Positions 46,101-58,560 of a DNA stretch of 64,000 nucleotides are shown in pieces; position 1 is the stretch's first letter; each line of letters starts with the position of its first letter. Below the pieces are notes generated by a model that was not told where the DNA came from, made no database searches, and saw only the letters and a list, made by a program, of their open reading frames with translations. Origin of the DNA: Mugil cephalus (lineage: Eukaryota > Chordata > Actinopteri > Mugiliformes > Mugilidae); the NCBI RefSeq assembly GCF_022458985.1, contig NC_061778.1:8325501-8389500 (forward strand), in the 5' to 3' direction. Position numbers and translations under genes: made by a program.

Positions 46101-46316
46101 TTAACCCTTTGTGTGCCGTAATTATTAACTGAACACGAGTAGTTTGACCCAGTAGTGGGTGGATGTTAGTAGGGACGTGACCCTGCCCGGTTCCATGCCC
46201 CTGCAAGTGTCTCATAGTTTTGAATCAAGGTATGAAGGAAAAAAAAGTGACGTTTAAGTCTCCATTAGCTGTTTGTTTCTATAAAACACACTCCACGCCA
46301 TGTCAGTGCCTGTAGG

Positions 46317-46322
46317 TTTATT
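46317..46322 (-). terminator. Candidate aldoc poly(A) signal
   Basis: AATAAA on the minus strand about 700 bases past the aldoc stop. It would make the 3' UTR 46.3-47.0 kb. Another candidate lies about 100 bases upstream near 46414. Confidence 0.5.
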
Positions 46323-47017
46323 AAGAATGTGAATGCCATAAATGTTCATAAAACAAAGTGTTTAAACCAGACTTTAGACACAGATTTGTTGTTTAAATGA
46401 CAATAAATGAATGTTTATTAGACTACTAAACAGAATATACCGAGAATGATAACATCACCTCACATGTGTTGCACTGCAGAAGCTAATTAGCATTTAGCTA
46501 ATCCTTGTGCAATATTTCTATCTGTCCATGTTCTTTGTTAAATAAATAATACACCAACGCAAATCTCACTCACATGGAGAGGGTTCATACAACTTTGAGT
46601 AAACTTACACATCACTTAAAGTGAAATTTGCTGATTTACACTTTTTTACTCTGTGCTTTAACATAAACTAATGTCGGTGCTCTGTAGCTAAGACTTGCAA
46701 AACTGACGTCAGTTCTGAATGGTGATTCTAAGTGTAGGATTTTAAAGTTTTAACCGTGGTTCTGCCCCAAGAACAGATTGCACACATCAAAAACACAAGC
46801 AAAGCATCTTTCATTCAGTACATGCATTAGAAATACACAAGGCCATGTTCAGATTGTCCTCGTTTGTCAAGGCAAGAAAACACGCTGTCAGTTGTTTTCG
46901 TTTAACGTGTGTCATTATTCTGATGTAACCTAAGTGTGTAGTGACAGTTCTTCTGCAATGCATCTAGTTATGGCGTGGAAGAACACGATGCCAGTTAAAT
47001 ATGACTTCTTATTGTAT

Positions 47018-48767
47018 TCAATATGCGTGACAGGAGCCATAGATGCGCTGGCCGGCATCGCCATAGTTATCGCCACCAGTGTACTTCCCCTGGCACGCCA
47101 GACTGTTGGCCTGAGGGAAGAACAGAGAGTGAGCAGGCGGAACAAAGACGACATATTTAAGAAACAGAAGTTGTCTGCAGTAAGTGAGAAGAAGTGAAGT
47201 ACCTCCGCTCTCTTGATGAACTGCTCGGTGGCGGCTTTCTCGTTCTCTTTGTGTCCTCTCCAGGCTCTGAGGGCGGACGCCTGCAGGGCTCGGCCAAAGG
47301 AGAACGTCAGGATCCAGGGTTTGGGAAGAGGGCAGTTGTTGATGGCATTGAGGTGGATAGACGCCTCCTCTTCGCTCTGACCACCCGAGAGAAAAGCCAC
47401 CCCTGTGGGGAGCAGAAGATATACCGTCATTCTGTTCTCTTTATGTGCATTTCTTTTTATAATCATCCAGACTGGTCGGCCTTTTGACTCACCTGGGACC
47501 GCTGGGGGAACAGTGCGGCGCAGGGCAGTGATAGTCGCCATAGCGACCTCCTCTGGGCTGTACTTGGTGGAGCAGCTGTGTCCAGCAGTGACCATGTTGG
47601 GTTTGAGGAGAGTGCCTTCCAGGTAGACATGGTGGTCCGACATGGCTTTGTACACCGCAGCCAGGACCTGCAACCAAAGAGATAGTTTCACCAAAGCGTC
47701 TCAGAAATCCCTTCTCTCCTCTTACTCTTGTGCAGATACTCACCTTCTCGGTGACATACTGGCAGCGTTTCAGATCATGATCGCCATCAGGCAAAATCTC
47801 CGGCTCTATGATGGGCACGATGCCATGCTGGCCGGGAAAGGAACGTTTATCAAACAAAGCAGATGCATTACATCATGAAGGTGTAAGCAAGAGACAAGTG
47901 ACTACTTTTTAGTAGTTAGTCCTGACCTGCTGGCAGATGCTACAGTAGCGTGCAAGAACGTTTGCGTTTTCTGTGATGGCCAGTTTAGACGGATTGGCGT
48001 CACTGATTTTGAGCACACAGCGCCACTTTGCAAAGACGGCTCCGTCCTTTTTATACTGTGCACAGCGCTCCGAGAGTCCGTCCAGACCTGTGGAAAAAGA
48101 TGAGAAAGTAGCAGAGGCTTCTTCTATTCGTGAAACATTTAGTGGCAGCATTTATCCAAGGCTGAGTTTGTCTGACCCTGTGTGGTTGTTTCTCCACAAG
48201 TTCCCGCCAGAGGTACAACGCCTTTGTCAACCTACGGACCAAGAAATTTAAGCTCATATTTATGTAATAAATGATAAGCGGATTTAGAGTTTGTTACTTC
48301 AAGGTTACATTTTTTTTTGGTGCAATATTTAGTAGCAAGCAGCCAGACCTTGATTCCCACTAGGATGCCCCTGTCCCGGATCATTTTGACAAAGAGTACA
48401 CCGTTGTCAGAGTGCTGATACAGCGTCTCGTGGAAGAAGATGACTCCTCCGATGCAGCTGTTGATGCGATCGTCTGCGCTGAAGAGGATCTGACGATACT
48501 GCCGCCGGTTCTCCTCAGTGTTCTCCACTCCAACCTGGGCCAGCCGCTTAGCCATGCTGCCTGCGGATAACAAGTTAACGTGCATAGGCGATGGTTAATA
48601 CCCACTCTGGGGACTCTATTAGAAAAGATTAAAGAAAAGAAACGGTACTACAGACCCACTGACTCATCTGCAGCCAGGATGCCCTTCCCTGGAGAAACTA
48701 TGCGTTGAGCCGTCTCATGCAGCTCCCTCTTCTGAGCCTCGGAGAGGGTCGAGAACTGGTGCGTCAT
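47018..48767 (-). CDS. aldoc: Fructose-bisphosphate aldolase C type
   Basis: A class I aldolase that cleaves fructose 1,6-bisphosphate to dihydroxyacetone phosphate and glyceraldehyde 3-phosphate in cytosolic glycolysis. Coding exons: 48767-48656, 48560-48349, 48231-48177, 48087-47927, 47827-47744, 47667-47493, 47402-47203, 47110-47018. Their lengths (112, 212, 55, 161, 84, 175, 200, 93) match the vertebrate aldolase pattern and give 363 aa. Seen: [17 protein letters not shown], the [14 protein letters not shown] block, the Schiff-base lysine in [24 protein letters not shown] and the C-terminal Tyr. The C type is favoured by [22 protein letters not shown] and the 17q11.2-like neighbours. Two oddities: Cys in the [10 protein letters not shown] loop where Asn or Asp is usual, and an unusual tail ([17 protein letters not shown]). 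Confidence 0.95.
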
Positions 48768-49295
48768 CCTGAGTGACTGATTGTCCCAACAGCCTTTGAA
48801 GGAAGATGTGACCTTTCGGATTATTTAGTAACCAAAATAAAGGCAGATGCCTTGCCTCCATCGTGTATAAACAGTTTAGATTTGTCCATAAGTAAGGCAA
48901 CATTTATGTTCATCTGAGAGGAGCTAGTTTAGATGTATGATACAGCAGCAACACATGAGTCCTTATTGGTATGCATGCAACTGATTTATAAAGTATTAGC
49001 AAGTGAATACGTAGGTCTAAAACAACAGTGCAACTCCTTGGACACAAAAGCCAACTGTGAAACTTTCAATTGAATGAATTAAATTAAATTACTTCGACTC
49101 CTTAGGTGTAAAGAGAATCAAAAGAATCAAAAGTTGACACCAATGACAATTTTAATGGCGTAAAAGATTACATTTAAACACTGCTGCACAAACATTAAAT
49201 GGCTGACAGCAGTTAGCAGGTTCACCCAAATTCACAGTCAGTGAAATAACCCTAAGTTGATTCAAGCTGCCCAAAGAGACAAAAGATGTTCTTAC

Positions 49296-49400
49296 CTGTG
49301 GGTGAAATCAATTACGTCTCGTCCACAGATGGTGTGAACAGTGATGGAGCCTCTTCCTCAGCTCTAGTTTGTATCCCCCGTCATAAGTGTGTCACACCTC
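49296..49400 (-). other. Probable aldoc non-coding first exon and promoter
   Basis: A strong donor (CACAG then GTAAGAAC on the minus strand) ends at 49296. Aldolase genes normally have a non-coding first exon, and this one would join the acceptor upstream of the 48767 start codon. The transcription start is not resolved. Confidence 0.55.
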
Positions 49401-51422
49401 ATTAGCCGACACCTCTGGGCGGAGCTTGAACGCCCACGTTTGCCCCATATTCATTAGAAAATCTTGATGATTCATTGTTCTATTTAAAAATATAGTGACA
49501 TTTTTTCTTCTTTTTCACCATTACGCTGCAGTTTTCGCATTCCTTCAGCCGTTTTGCAGATGTGTACACTCCAGTGTTGGAAATTCTTTACTTTTAACCG
49601 TTCCTACCTCACTTATTTTGTGCCCCACTCCATATCCAGGCTGCTTACGAAACACTAAAACACTTATCACCCCTATAACAACCTAATTTAAGCGTTTAAC
49701 CAAACCCTGAGGCGCGCTATTTTTATTCTAATTAGTAAAAATGTGCCCAGAGGAAGGTTTGAAGTCTCCTGATAATTTGGTGTTCACCCTCAAACTCTCA
49801 GGGGTGTTTCAGTCTCAGAGCAATTCATGCACTCAGTGGCTTCTCGGGTGAGCTTTAAACTGTAAAGAATACGATGGAACGGTTCAGAAATAGAAATCAT
49901 TCCCAGGTTCCTGTCAATGTAAATGAGCAGTATGGCCCAAATTAGATGGAAAAGAGGCCAGTCGAATGATTTCCAATTTAAAGTTGTTTTTTTTTTTTTT
50001 TTCCACCTGTAGCTTCTAGTTCAAATCTCAGAACTGCAGAAAATTGTTATTTCAGATTTACAAAGAGCATGAGATGGTGTTTAATTTAAAATGTAAAAGC
50101 AGAGAAATTAAATGTGAGCGTAGCAGGATCATTTCTTTAAATTCGACTGAAGGTGTAAATCTGCACAGTTGCTGCAAAAGCCACATTCAGGATGTTTTTT
50201 TTTTTTTTTTTCAGTTTTATGTTCTGTACTGATAAAATTGGTGGGACTTGGTGCGTGCCGGCATTTCAGGAGACTCCTGTCTTCACTATTGTGGGTCAGT
50301 GTGCCTCTGAATCTAGATATGGGTCATTGGACTGCCTGCCACTATACAGCCACAACACAGGCATGGTGGACCTGTCTAAGACAAGGGCCTGAGAGGGAAT
50401 TCAATGTCAGGAGGCAGCGGGAGGGAGGAGTCGGTGCACTCCCATTCAGGAGATACGGTTTTAAATAGATGCGTTACTTCAGTGAGTACAGCAATTATAC
50501 GTGGCTGCCTCCTCCGGGACTTTTCTCTCCGTTACCTAATTAAAAGCATTTAATGATGATACTTTATCTGGTATCCTCAATTTTCCGTCCTATTACGGTT
50601 TGTCCTCGATGGGTTTTGTGAGAGTTCATCTAAATAGGTCAAACCGAGGCTGTAAGTTGGTCGTAACGTATCCAGGTACAACATTCAGGACCCTATAGCA
50701 GGTGTTAGATGGTTTAGAAGAAACTGTTTTAGGTTTTATTGATAATGGAAGTTCGACACGTGTCCTCATTCTTATCTGTTACCTTGTCAAACCATTAAAG
50801 CATGTTTAAAATCCAGCTCTTATCAATGCAATTCTCTTTTTTTTTTATTTGATTTAATTTATTCATCAGCAGGTGGCAAAACCACCATCACAACAAGGTC
50901 CTCTCACTAACTACTGGGAGCTTTTCACAGTATCACACAACTTGCTGGACCAAGATGCTCGTTGGATTGTTAACATTCAAATTACCATTATTTTTCCTGC
51001 ACTTGTCAAAGGCTTTTTAAAAACGCCAAAGATTTTGTTTGATTTTGAACTCCACTGACTCAAAAAGCGTGAATAAGGGATTTTAAAGATCAGTTGGTAA
51101 CATCCAGAGATCCTGCACAGCGACTTAAACTACATAGTTTAACAAAAGCTGATAAAAAAATAACTTGAACCACTTACTGTCCCTGAGCTTTCAAATGCAT
51201 TTCCTGATCTTCCTCAGTGTCTGAAGTTTACTCAGTCGTGGAGGCAGAAGTTTGTGTTGTAATGACAGAATATAATGATTAAAAGCTAAGATATTAAGAA
51301 GATCCTTAGTTAAATCTCTGTGCTTTTTTTGTGTTAAATTTGTGTGTATTACCAGATTAGCAAATCAGAGATTATAAAAAAGGATGTTGTATGTATATAT
51401 ATACACATACACCACACACACA

Positions 51423-51508
<86 letters not shown>

Positions 51509-51640
51509 ATACACACACACACACATTGGGTCTCATTTCTGAAATCAAAGTTCAGAGTAGAATGATTCTGTTGGTCAGCGGCTGATACGCTTCTCATCAT
51601 GATTATCAGATCAAAAATGGATTAAGACAAATCTTTGTTG
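49401..51640. other. Intergenic spacer between rskr and aldoc
   Basis: In mammals SPAG5 lies in the equivalent position, but no coiled-coil coding sequence is visible here on either strand. Contents are T runs near 49988-50001 and 50193-50211 and a long CA array (51412-51526). Confidence 0.6.
51412..51526 (+). repeat. Long (CA)n microsatellite
   Basis: This is an array of roughly 115 bases of CA with a few interruptions. All His/Thr or Cys/Val open frames over it are artefacts of the repeat. Confidence 0.98.
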
Positions 51641-51652
51641 CAGAGAACCAAG

Positions 51653-51658
51653 TTTATT
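51653..51658 (-). terminator. Candidate rskr poly(A) signal
   Basis: AATAAA on the minus strand about 1.2 kb past the rskr stop, followed by AT- and T-rich sequence. The 3' UTR would span about 51640-52879. Confidence 0.45.
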
Positions 51659-52879
51659 CCTCAGCAAATAGTCTCTCTACAATATATATTAATATATAGT
51701 TATGTAAGTTATAGTTTATCTGGAACAGGTGATATAAAACACAATTTAGAGCTAAAAATAAAATGTATTGATTACACTTATTAAAATGCACATCATCCAG
51801 CTACTGTATTACAAACAATAACATCATAATCATGCAGACTCTACTCTGAACGACACCCTGGAGTGAAATATATTAAATTAAAAAAATCCAGTTCTTCGTT
51901 ATGAACCACTAGAAAAAAAAAAAAACGTGACAAAACAAATTTGTTAATGATGCTTGTGCAGAGGAAAAGGTGACTTTCAAACACTGGCCACGTTTCTGAT
52001 AATTTGTCTCTGGTTTGAATAAAACTATTTCTGAGCAGGTTTGCCACGTGTGCGGTAGACATCAGGTGGACTGATAAGTTTCCACGAGGGACAGAAACAA
52101 GCAGTTAGCAGTTACTAGTCTTAGTTTATCAGCGTGCAAGACTGATGCAGTGAACTGCAGCCAGAGTCATAGGTGATTTGACGGCGTTGCTACAGCGACA
52201 GTGCAGAGGCTATGTCGATCCTAGCGCCGTAGCCTAACGTGCTGTGTTTGGTCGTAGCATGTTTCCGCTTTAATATTTCCGACTGCTTCTCCATCTCCAC
52301 AGCTTTCAAATTGATTGTTTTGCATCAAAAAGGATGTAACACACCAAGTGGAGGTTAACTGAGGAGGTTTGGAGATGCAAACACTTGTATGACTTGTCTT
52401 CGTCAAAATTTCGGCAAAAGTTTCAGTCGCCATTTTTGAAAGTGAAGCAGGATGTGGAAACAAAAATTAACCTGATTGGGAAAAAAGACACAAACGTGGA
52501 CAAACAGCAACAGAGGCTACGTAGAACGTAGTTACGTCTATGTCCGACAATACCCTAAATGAGTGTGAGTAATGCCGTTTGAAATAAGGTTCTTGGTCAC
52601 TGTCGTCTATTAAGTTAATGATTGTGACTGGAGTTAAGAATATAAACCTTCTTCTTCTGTGGATGTTTACATTAGATCTGGAGCAGAACCACTTCATTAA
52701 AAAAGATTTTGAGGCATGTTAACATACGGTATTTCTTTTCTACAACAGTGATGGAGATATGGTCTTAAAGAAATATTGTCCGTGTGAATGTAGCCGCCAT
52801 TAAGTTTAAGAGGTAACAGCTGTATGTAGAGGGATATTCATCCTCTGTAGTGTTCCTTCATTTCTGTCCCGGTCCAGTC

Positions 52880-55800
52880 TCACGCTTTACACGTCTGCTC
52901 TGCACATGAGCTCAGGCTGACGTCGGTCAAAGTAGGAGACAGGTCAGAGGGAGTTGTAGGAGAGTGAAGGATTTGATCGCAGTCAAAGTTATCAAGCTCA
53001 TCCAATGAAGGGCCTCTCTTTGATTTGTCTGCCCAATCAGGATGAGTCCTGAGCTCAAGGATGAATTTAACTGGCGTCTTCTGGAGGATGTAAGGGTCGA
53101 ACGAAGTGCCGCGGAAGAAGGGCTGCATCTTGAAACACTCCAGGTTGCGAAGGCGGTTCGCAGGATTCTTACACAAAAGCTGTGTCGGAAAAGAAAGGAG
53201 CTGTCTCAGTATTTCATTCAATGGGATAAAAATGTTTATATCAGAGAGAGTTAGAACTAACTGCACCGACCTCGGTGAGCAGTAAGGCCAGGGCAGAGCT
53301 GAACGTGTTGGGCACGACATAAGAAAAGTCTCTGACCTTCTTCAACATGCTACAGTGGTCGGGCTCTGCAGGAACGGGAAACTGCAGAATGCAAAACAGG
53401 CGTATGTAAATGAGAACTGACAAATAATTGACCCTTCAACACATGTAGAGACCCCCTACCTTCCCAGACACCAGTGAGAACAGGACAACGCCAAGAGACC
53501 ACCAGTCAGCAGCATGGCTGTAAGGACCCCCACTTAAAATTTCAGGAGCTGGAACAAGAAAAACACAAGATGACGGAGCAGTAAAAGTCTGAGAATTAAA
53601 AAGGGAATCACATCATTTTTCATAACAGATTTAAAAAACAACAAAATAAAGCACATGTGCATCACATTTTAAAGTGGGTCGAGTGAAACCAGAGAGAACA
53701 AAACACAGATGGGCCTGTAATGTTGATGTGGTCGCTTTGGTTCATTAACATGGTAAAAAAACATTAATTTAACTCATGAAACTTAACTCTCACCCATGTA
53801 CTGGATCGTCCCGCATATTGTAAACGCTCGTCCTCCTCGTTTCAGGCGGCACGAGAGTCCGAAGTCCGACAAACGAAGGTGACCTGAATTAAAGCAAAGC
53901 AAACACTGAAACTGATGCAATTCAACTTAAAGCAACACACATTTTCTTTTTATTGTCTCACACTTGAGATTTAGATCTAAAGTTAGTCAGAGGCCAGAGT
54001 CTAGGCTATGCACGGCCAAACTACTCATCTAATTCAATCTAATCTCATCAAAATGTTCATTTTTAAACACTTTAAAAACTGTATTTTTATTTTAAATACA
54101 GACAAATATTACCTTGGTCACTTAGAAGAATGTTTTCCAACTGAAAAATCAACACAGTCAGGTCATAAACACATAATTTATACACATATATGTGCATTAA
54201 ATAGGAGAAATCATACCTTTATGTCTCTGTGCATGATTCCCAAATCATGCAGGAATCCTAAAAAGAGCAAAGAACACAAGCAGAGATAGTGAGAAAACAA
54301 GATAAAATCCTAACTGTGCAGCTCAAGCATGATTCCTGCATCAATCCAAGTCAAAGATGAACACTAATTAACGCTGACCCAGCGCGCTGCCCAGCTCCGC
54401 AGCAAAAAGCCGAACCTCATCCTCCGCAAACTGGCCCTTCATTATCCAGTAAGTGTACAGGTCTCCAGTGCTGCAGTATTCGCTCACTGCAGAGGAGAAG
54501 ACACACAGATACTCATTAAGGTTTATGAAACTGGTTACTGAGCTGATCCAGGTCAGCAAAGTCTGAAATAAGATAAATTAGGAAGGAGCAAACTGCAAAC
54601 AGAGAAGGCAAATAAAATCAAAGATTTGATCATCACAATGTTGCTGGGTGAAAGGAAGAAACAAGGATGAGTTAAAAACACACATGCTTCTGTTTTGTTA
54701 ACATCCTTTAACCCTTTGACTTCCACACTAAGAATACGATTAATCGCGATTAAATATCATTCACTTTTAATCTATATTAATAGTGTGCACTGCAAACTGA
54801 TAATTTTGACATATCATTATGAAAATACAATTCACACATGGGCAAATTTGTGTATGTCACAAACTGAATGACAAAGCAATGCTTAGAAAATGGGTACAAA
54901 ATGAGAAATTAAGCATTTTATCGTCAAAAAAAAAAAGATTAACCATGTGGTTACAATGCCAGTCAAAGGGTTAATCTGATTAAACTCACTAATCTTAAAT
55001 GAAAAACTTGAACGTATTAACAGCAGATACATTAATAGTTGTGGTTACAGCTGCTGCCACGCTGAGCTTTACCTCTCCTCACATGGCACCTCTTCAATAT
55101 CTACTTCATGTTACAGGAGCAGAAGGGGAGGGCAACTTCTCACGAACACAAAAGGGAATAATAAGAGGACAGGGAGAGGGTCGTCGAACTGTGCCATCGT
55201 TTATGTTTGTTAACTCACTAATGAAGAGATGGCGCTGCGTCTGCCAGCAGTCCTGCAGATTGTGGATAAATGGGTGACAGAGCTGCCGCTGCAATGCAAC
55301 AGTCGACACAAAGATTGACAGTGAGCAGAAGAGCGAGAGGCGCGACTCACGGCGTCAAACAACTGAAACTACATCTCGCTGTAGTCCTTAAATGTGACGT
55401 GATCTAAAAGCAGAGACGATACTTGTCAATTTTTCTGTGGTTTACTGTGATTTAAGTCATCATTAATGCATAAAACTCACAGGTACAATTAATTGTAACT
55501 GACAGTTTGACAGTTTACCATCACTTTTAGCAGCGACACCCTCTCTAACTACAGTTATTCTAATAAAAAGACCTTTAATAAATGTCACAATAATGAGTGT
55601 GATGTTTTAAGATTTTATCTTTGCATAGCATTTGTTATAAATATGGGGAAATACATTGATCCGCTTGTAAATGCTAAATAAAGTGCTTCCTACTGCTTTG
55701 GCTTCCTGCCACTGACAGTATACCTGAATGATGACTTCCTCTTTGGACTGCTCCAGCACGCCATGCTTCAAGATCTCTGACTTTGGTAGAACCTGCAGAA

Positions 55801-58443
55801 CCAAACTAATTATTTCACTGAAAATCTTCAGATATGCATTAGAGGCACGCATCATTACACCAACCTTAACAGCGTAGGTCTTCTCTTTACAAATATCCTT
55901 CACTTTCAGGATGGGTCCAAATGAGCCTTTAGCCACGAGGCCCTGGATCTGTGAGGACGTATGCACAGTTATCTCTCTATTTCCACTCCAGCTCCTTTTC
56001 CTCTCATCGATTTAAAGATCCGCGCTAGCGCTGTGGTCCAGATTACCTGGAATTTGTCTTCTCTGGGGAATGTACGGGGTGGGAACTCAGGCATGAAGAC
56101 AGAAGTGAAAGCTGGAGGAGTCCTCTCTGTGGCCTGCGTGGGGGCGGGCAGCCCGCCGCCCACTCCCACGGGCCGAGAGAACACGGCAGAGTTCCCGAGC
56201 CTGTGAGCGACGGAGACCCTCACGTTTGAGAGGAAGCCGTGACTGAGTCGACGCTGAGCCGCTGGTCCCCCTCTCTATGTTTAACAGGGAAAAGGATCAA
56301 AATAACAACGTAAAATGGTCACATTTAGATGAGTATTTATACGTTTTATGATATTTATACTGGCATTTAGACGAGTGCTGCATGTACTCAACGCTGTCTA
56401 GCTGCAGATTTAATATACAAACAAACATTACATAAGCAGGGTCACATGTGCTGTGTTGAGGGCAGCAGAGCAAATGATGCACGCACACTGAAGATACAGT
56501 TGTGAATTATCTCCCTCGCTGTCAGCTACATTAAAAACAAGCATGAATGCACAAATTACACGATGAGAATGCACAAATTTACCTACGAGGCAAATAGTAA
56601 TCGTAGAGCAAACGGATAATTTCCTGCGCAACAAGGACGTGTCTCTTGAAATCATCTTTATTAAATGCAGCAGTGACAAAAGATGTGAAAATACTCAGTT
56701 GGAATTCCTGCTTTTAAAGAACTAATTAAAGGGAAAGCAAAGTTGCATTTTAAAAAGATTGAATGCATTTTATTTTATGAAAGTCTAATAGGATTTGTTT
56801 TAAATTAGAATATGCTCATAATATTTAACAATATTACTCAGAAAGTGTCAAAGAAGCTGGGTACGACGGGAGCAGCTGCAAACAAGAGGAAGGAAGTGTT
56901 ACTTTGTGAAACAAGCATCACTGCTGAGGACTCGCAGGATTGTAAAAGTATTAGTGCAGATGAACACAAAACAAGCTGAGATGGAAACCTCTTTGCAAAA
57001 AACATATATGGAAGAAAAACATGCAAGAAAGCATGCGGTTATGCTCGTAGAGCTCTAGGAGATAATGTTGTGGAGACTTTATCTGTAGCAGTTTGGACAC
57101 GCTGATCATCTGCGTGTCTGTGATAAGACAAATAAGGTCTATTTGACACAACCTCTATCTCCGGGGGAATTCAACACAGTTATAAAAAACAGAGAAATAC
57201 GTTCAATTGGATCTTGTGACTGCACTGTGTAATCGTGTAATCCCACTCTGGTTTCTCTGTAGTGTGTGTCCGTATTTTATTTGTGTTTTGTGCGTTTACA
57301 GAAACCACTCAGTTTTCTCTGCTGACCTGGAAAAGAATGAATCTCAATGAGTCTTAACTTGTTAAATGAAAGACATGTAAAAATACATTCTGAAGAATGG
57401 AGGTGGCTCTGTCCTCTTATGGGAGAGTTTTGCTGCTTCAGAAGTATATCGTGGACATTGAGATGTCACCTTAAGTAGAATGGAGAGCATAAGTTGAGCC
57501 TTAGTACTCATCAGACTCTCCATGGAGACGGTGACTTTGAATGGACATCTCAGTACTGGCAAAACAAAAAGACATCAGGACCAGCACCTGGAAGATCTTG
57601 CATAATAAGAAGCGGCTAATATATCATCAAAGAGTCAGGACAGGTTTACGGAGGTCATTAATGTCAAATTATACTAGTGTCATTACCTGAAAACAAAGGT
57701 AAAACAAAGACAATCAGTTTATTTCATCCCTCGTCCATGTGGCCTCTTCATGTGAGTATCTGGTCCTTACAGACCCCTGGTCACGTGACATTCAGGTGGG
57801 CACCACCCATAGGTGCTAAAAAAATGTCTTTTAAAATAAGAATTACCTAAACTCCCCCTGACAGACACTTAAGACTATTAAACCTTTTTAAGAACACAAG
57901 TGGTCATTGATCTAGACAGATACACCACTGCACAGACAACATGATTGTTCAGTTTAGCTTTATATCTTTAACATTTATTCAAACATGCACTACTAAATGT
58001 CTTCCAGCTGACAATTGCTAATCCAAGGAAAAAAAGCTTCACATTTTAAGTCACTACAAACATTTAGATTTCTGAAACGTAGTTGACCCGTTTTGTAGCA
58101 TTTACATAAATCTGATTTAATCAGTGGCAAAATCAAGCTCCTACTGAGCTCCATGCTGCAGGTCAGAGGGAAGGTCAAAGTCCACTTAACAGCTCATCAA
58201 TAGCCCTATTTTTAACTTTCGGTGCACAGCAGTGACACAAAGACACGATAAATCGCGAAGGAGACTCATTTGATTGTATTTAAATGACTCAAACCCGCCG
58301 TTAGTGTTTCTACTTGACGCGTCACAGCCTTTATCTCCTGTTAATTCTCCAGGAAACGCGCCACACACGCGGTCTGGATTAGTTGTTTACATCGTTATCA
58401 GCTGACATCTTGAACTCACCTTCTTACTCATTTCGCTTCCCAT
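52880..58443 (-). CDS. rskr: Ribosomal protein S6 kinase related (SGK494-like)
   Basis: An AGC-type Ser/Thr kinase of largely unknown substrate. Exons: 58443-58420, 56274-56047, 55948-55865, 55792-55724, 55288-55219, 54486-54379, 54257-54217, 54140-54113, 53883-53794, 53548-53460, 53381-53271, 53179-52880. The sum is 1,242 nt, or 413 aa (human about 410). It begins MGSEMSKK; Gly2 fits N-myristoylation, as does the human MG start. Kinase domain about 85-355: loop VAKGSFG (89-95, Ala for the first loop Gly, shared with human), Lys112 in YAVK, HRD 204-206, DFG 224-226, CGTIQYMAPE and [10 protein letters not shown]. An FFRGTSFDP motif and an acidic tail ending EQTCKA follow. The 28-nt exon is a microexon. 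Exon 1 is the least certain, being 8 codons and placed by phase and donor quality. Confidence 0.92.
54708..54974. mobile_element. piggyBac-like MITE in rskr intron
   Basis: TTAA at 54708-54711 and TTAA at 54971-54974 flank inverted ends CCCTTTGACT and AGTCAAAGGG. The 259-bp interior is AT-rich with no open frame. TTAA target duplication plus a terminal CCC is the hallmark of piggyBac elements. It lies in the intron between the exons at 55219 and 54486. Confidence 0.88.
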
Positions 58444-58560
58444 CACATCCTCGGAAATAAACAAGTATCGGACACAGAAATAAGTACAAACGCGACGGAT
58501 CCGGCGCTTCTTCTCGCGTCCTTCATCGTCGTCATCATCATCATCATCGTCAGCTCACAC
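58444..58560 (-). promoter_or_regulatory. rskr 5' UTR / promoter region with ATC repeat
   Basis: This stretch is upstream of the rskr start codon. It contains an (ATC)n run at about 58523-58550 and several CpGs. A candidate distal bltp2 poly(A) signal lies only about 350 bases from the rskr start codon. Confidence 0.4.

Noticed and set aside
46930-47694. 254-codon minus-strand open frame over aldoc
   Set aside because: It is the reading frame of aldoc exons 7 and 8 continuing through introns, not a separate gene.
51344-51600. His/Thr and Cys/Val-rich open frames
   Set aside because: Direct translations of the CA microsatellite.
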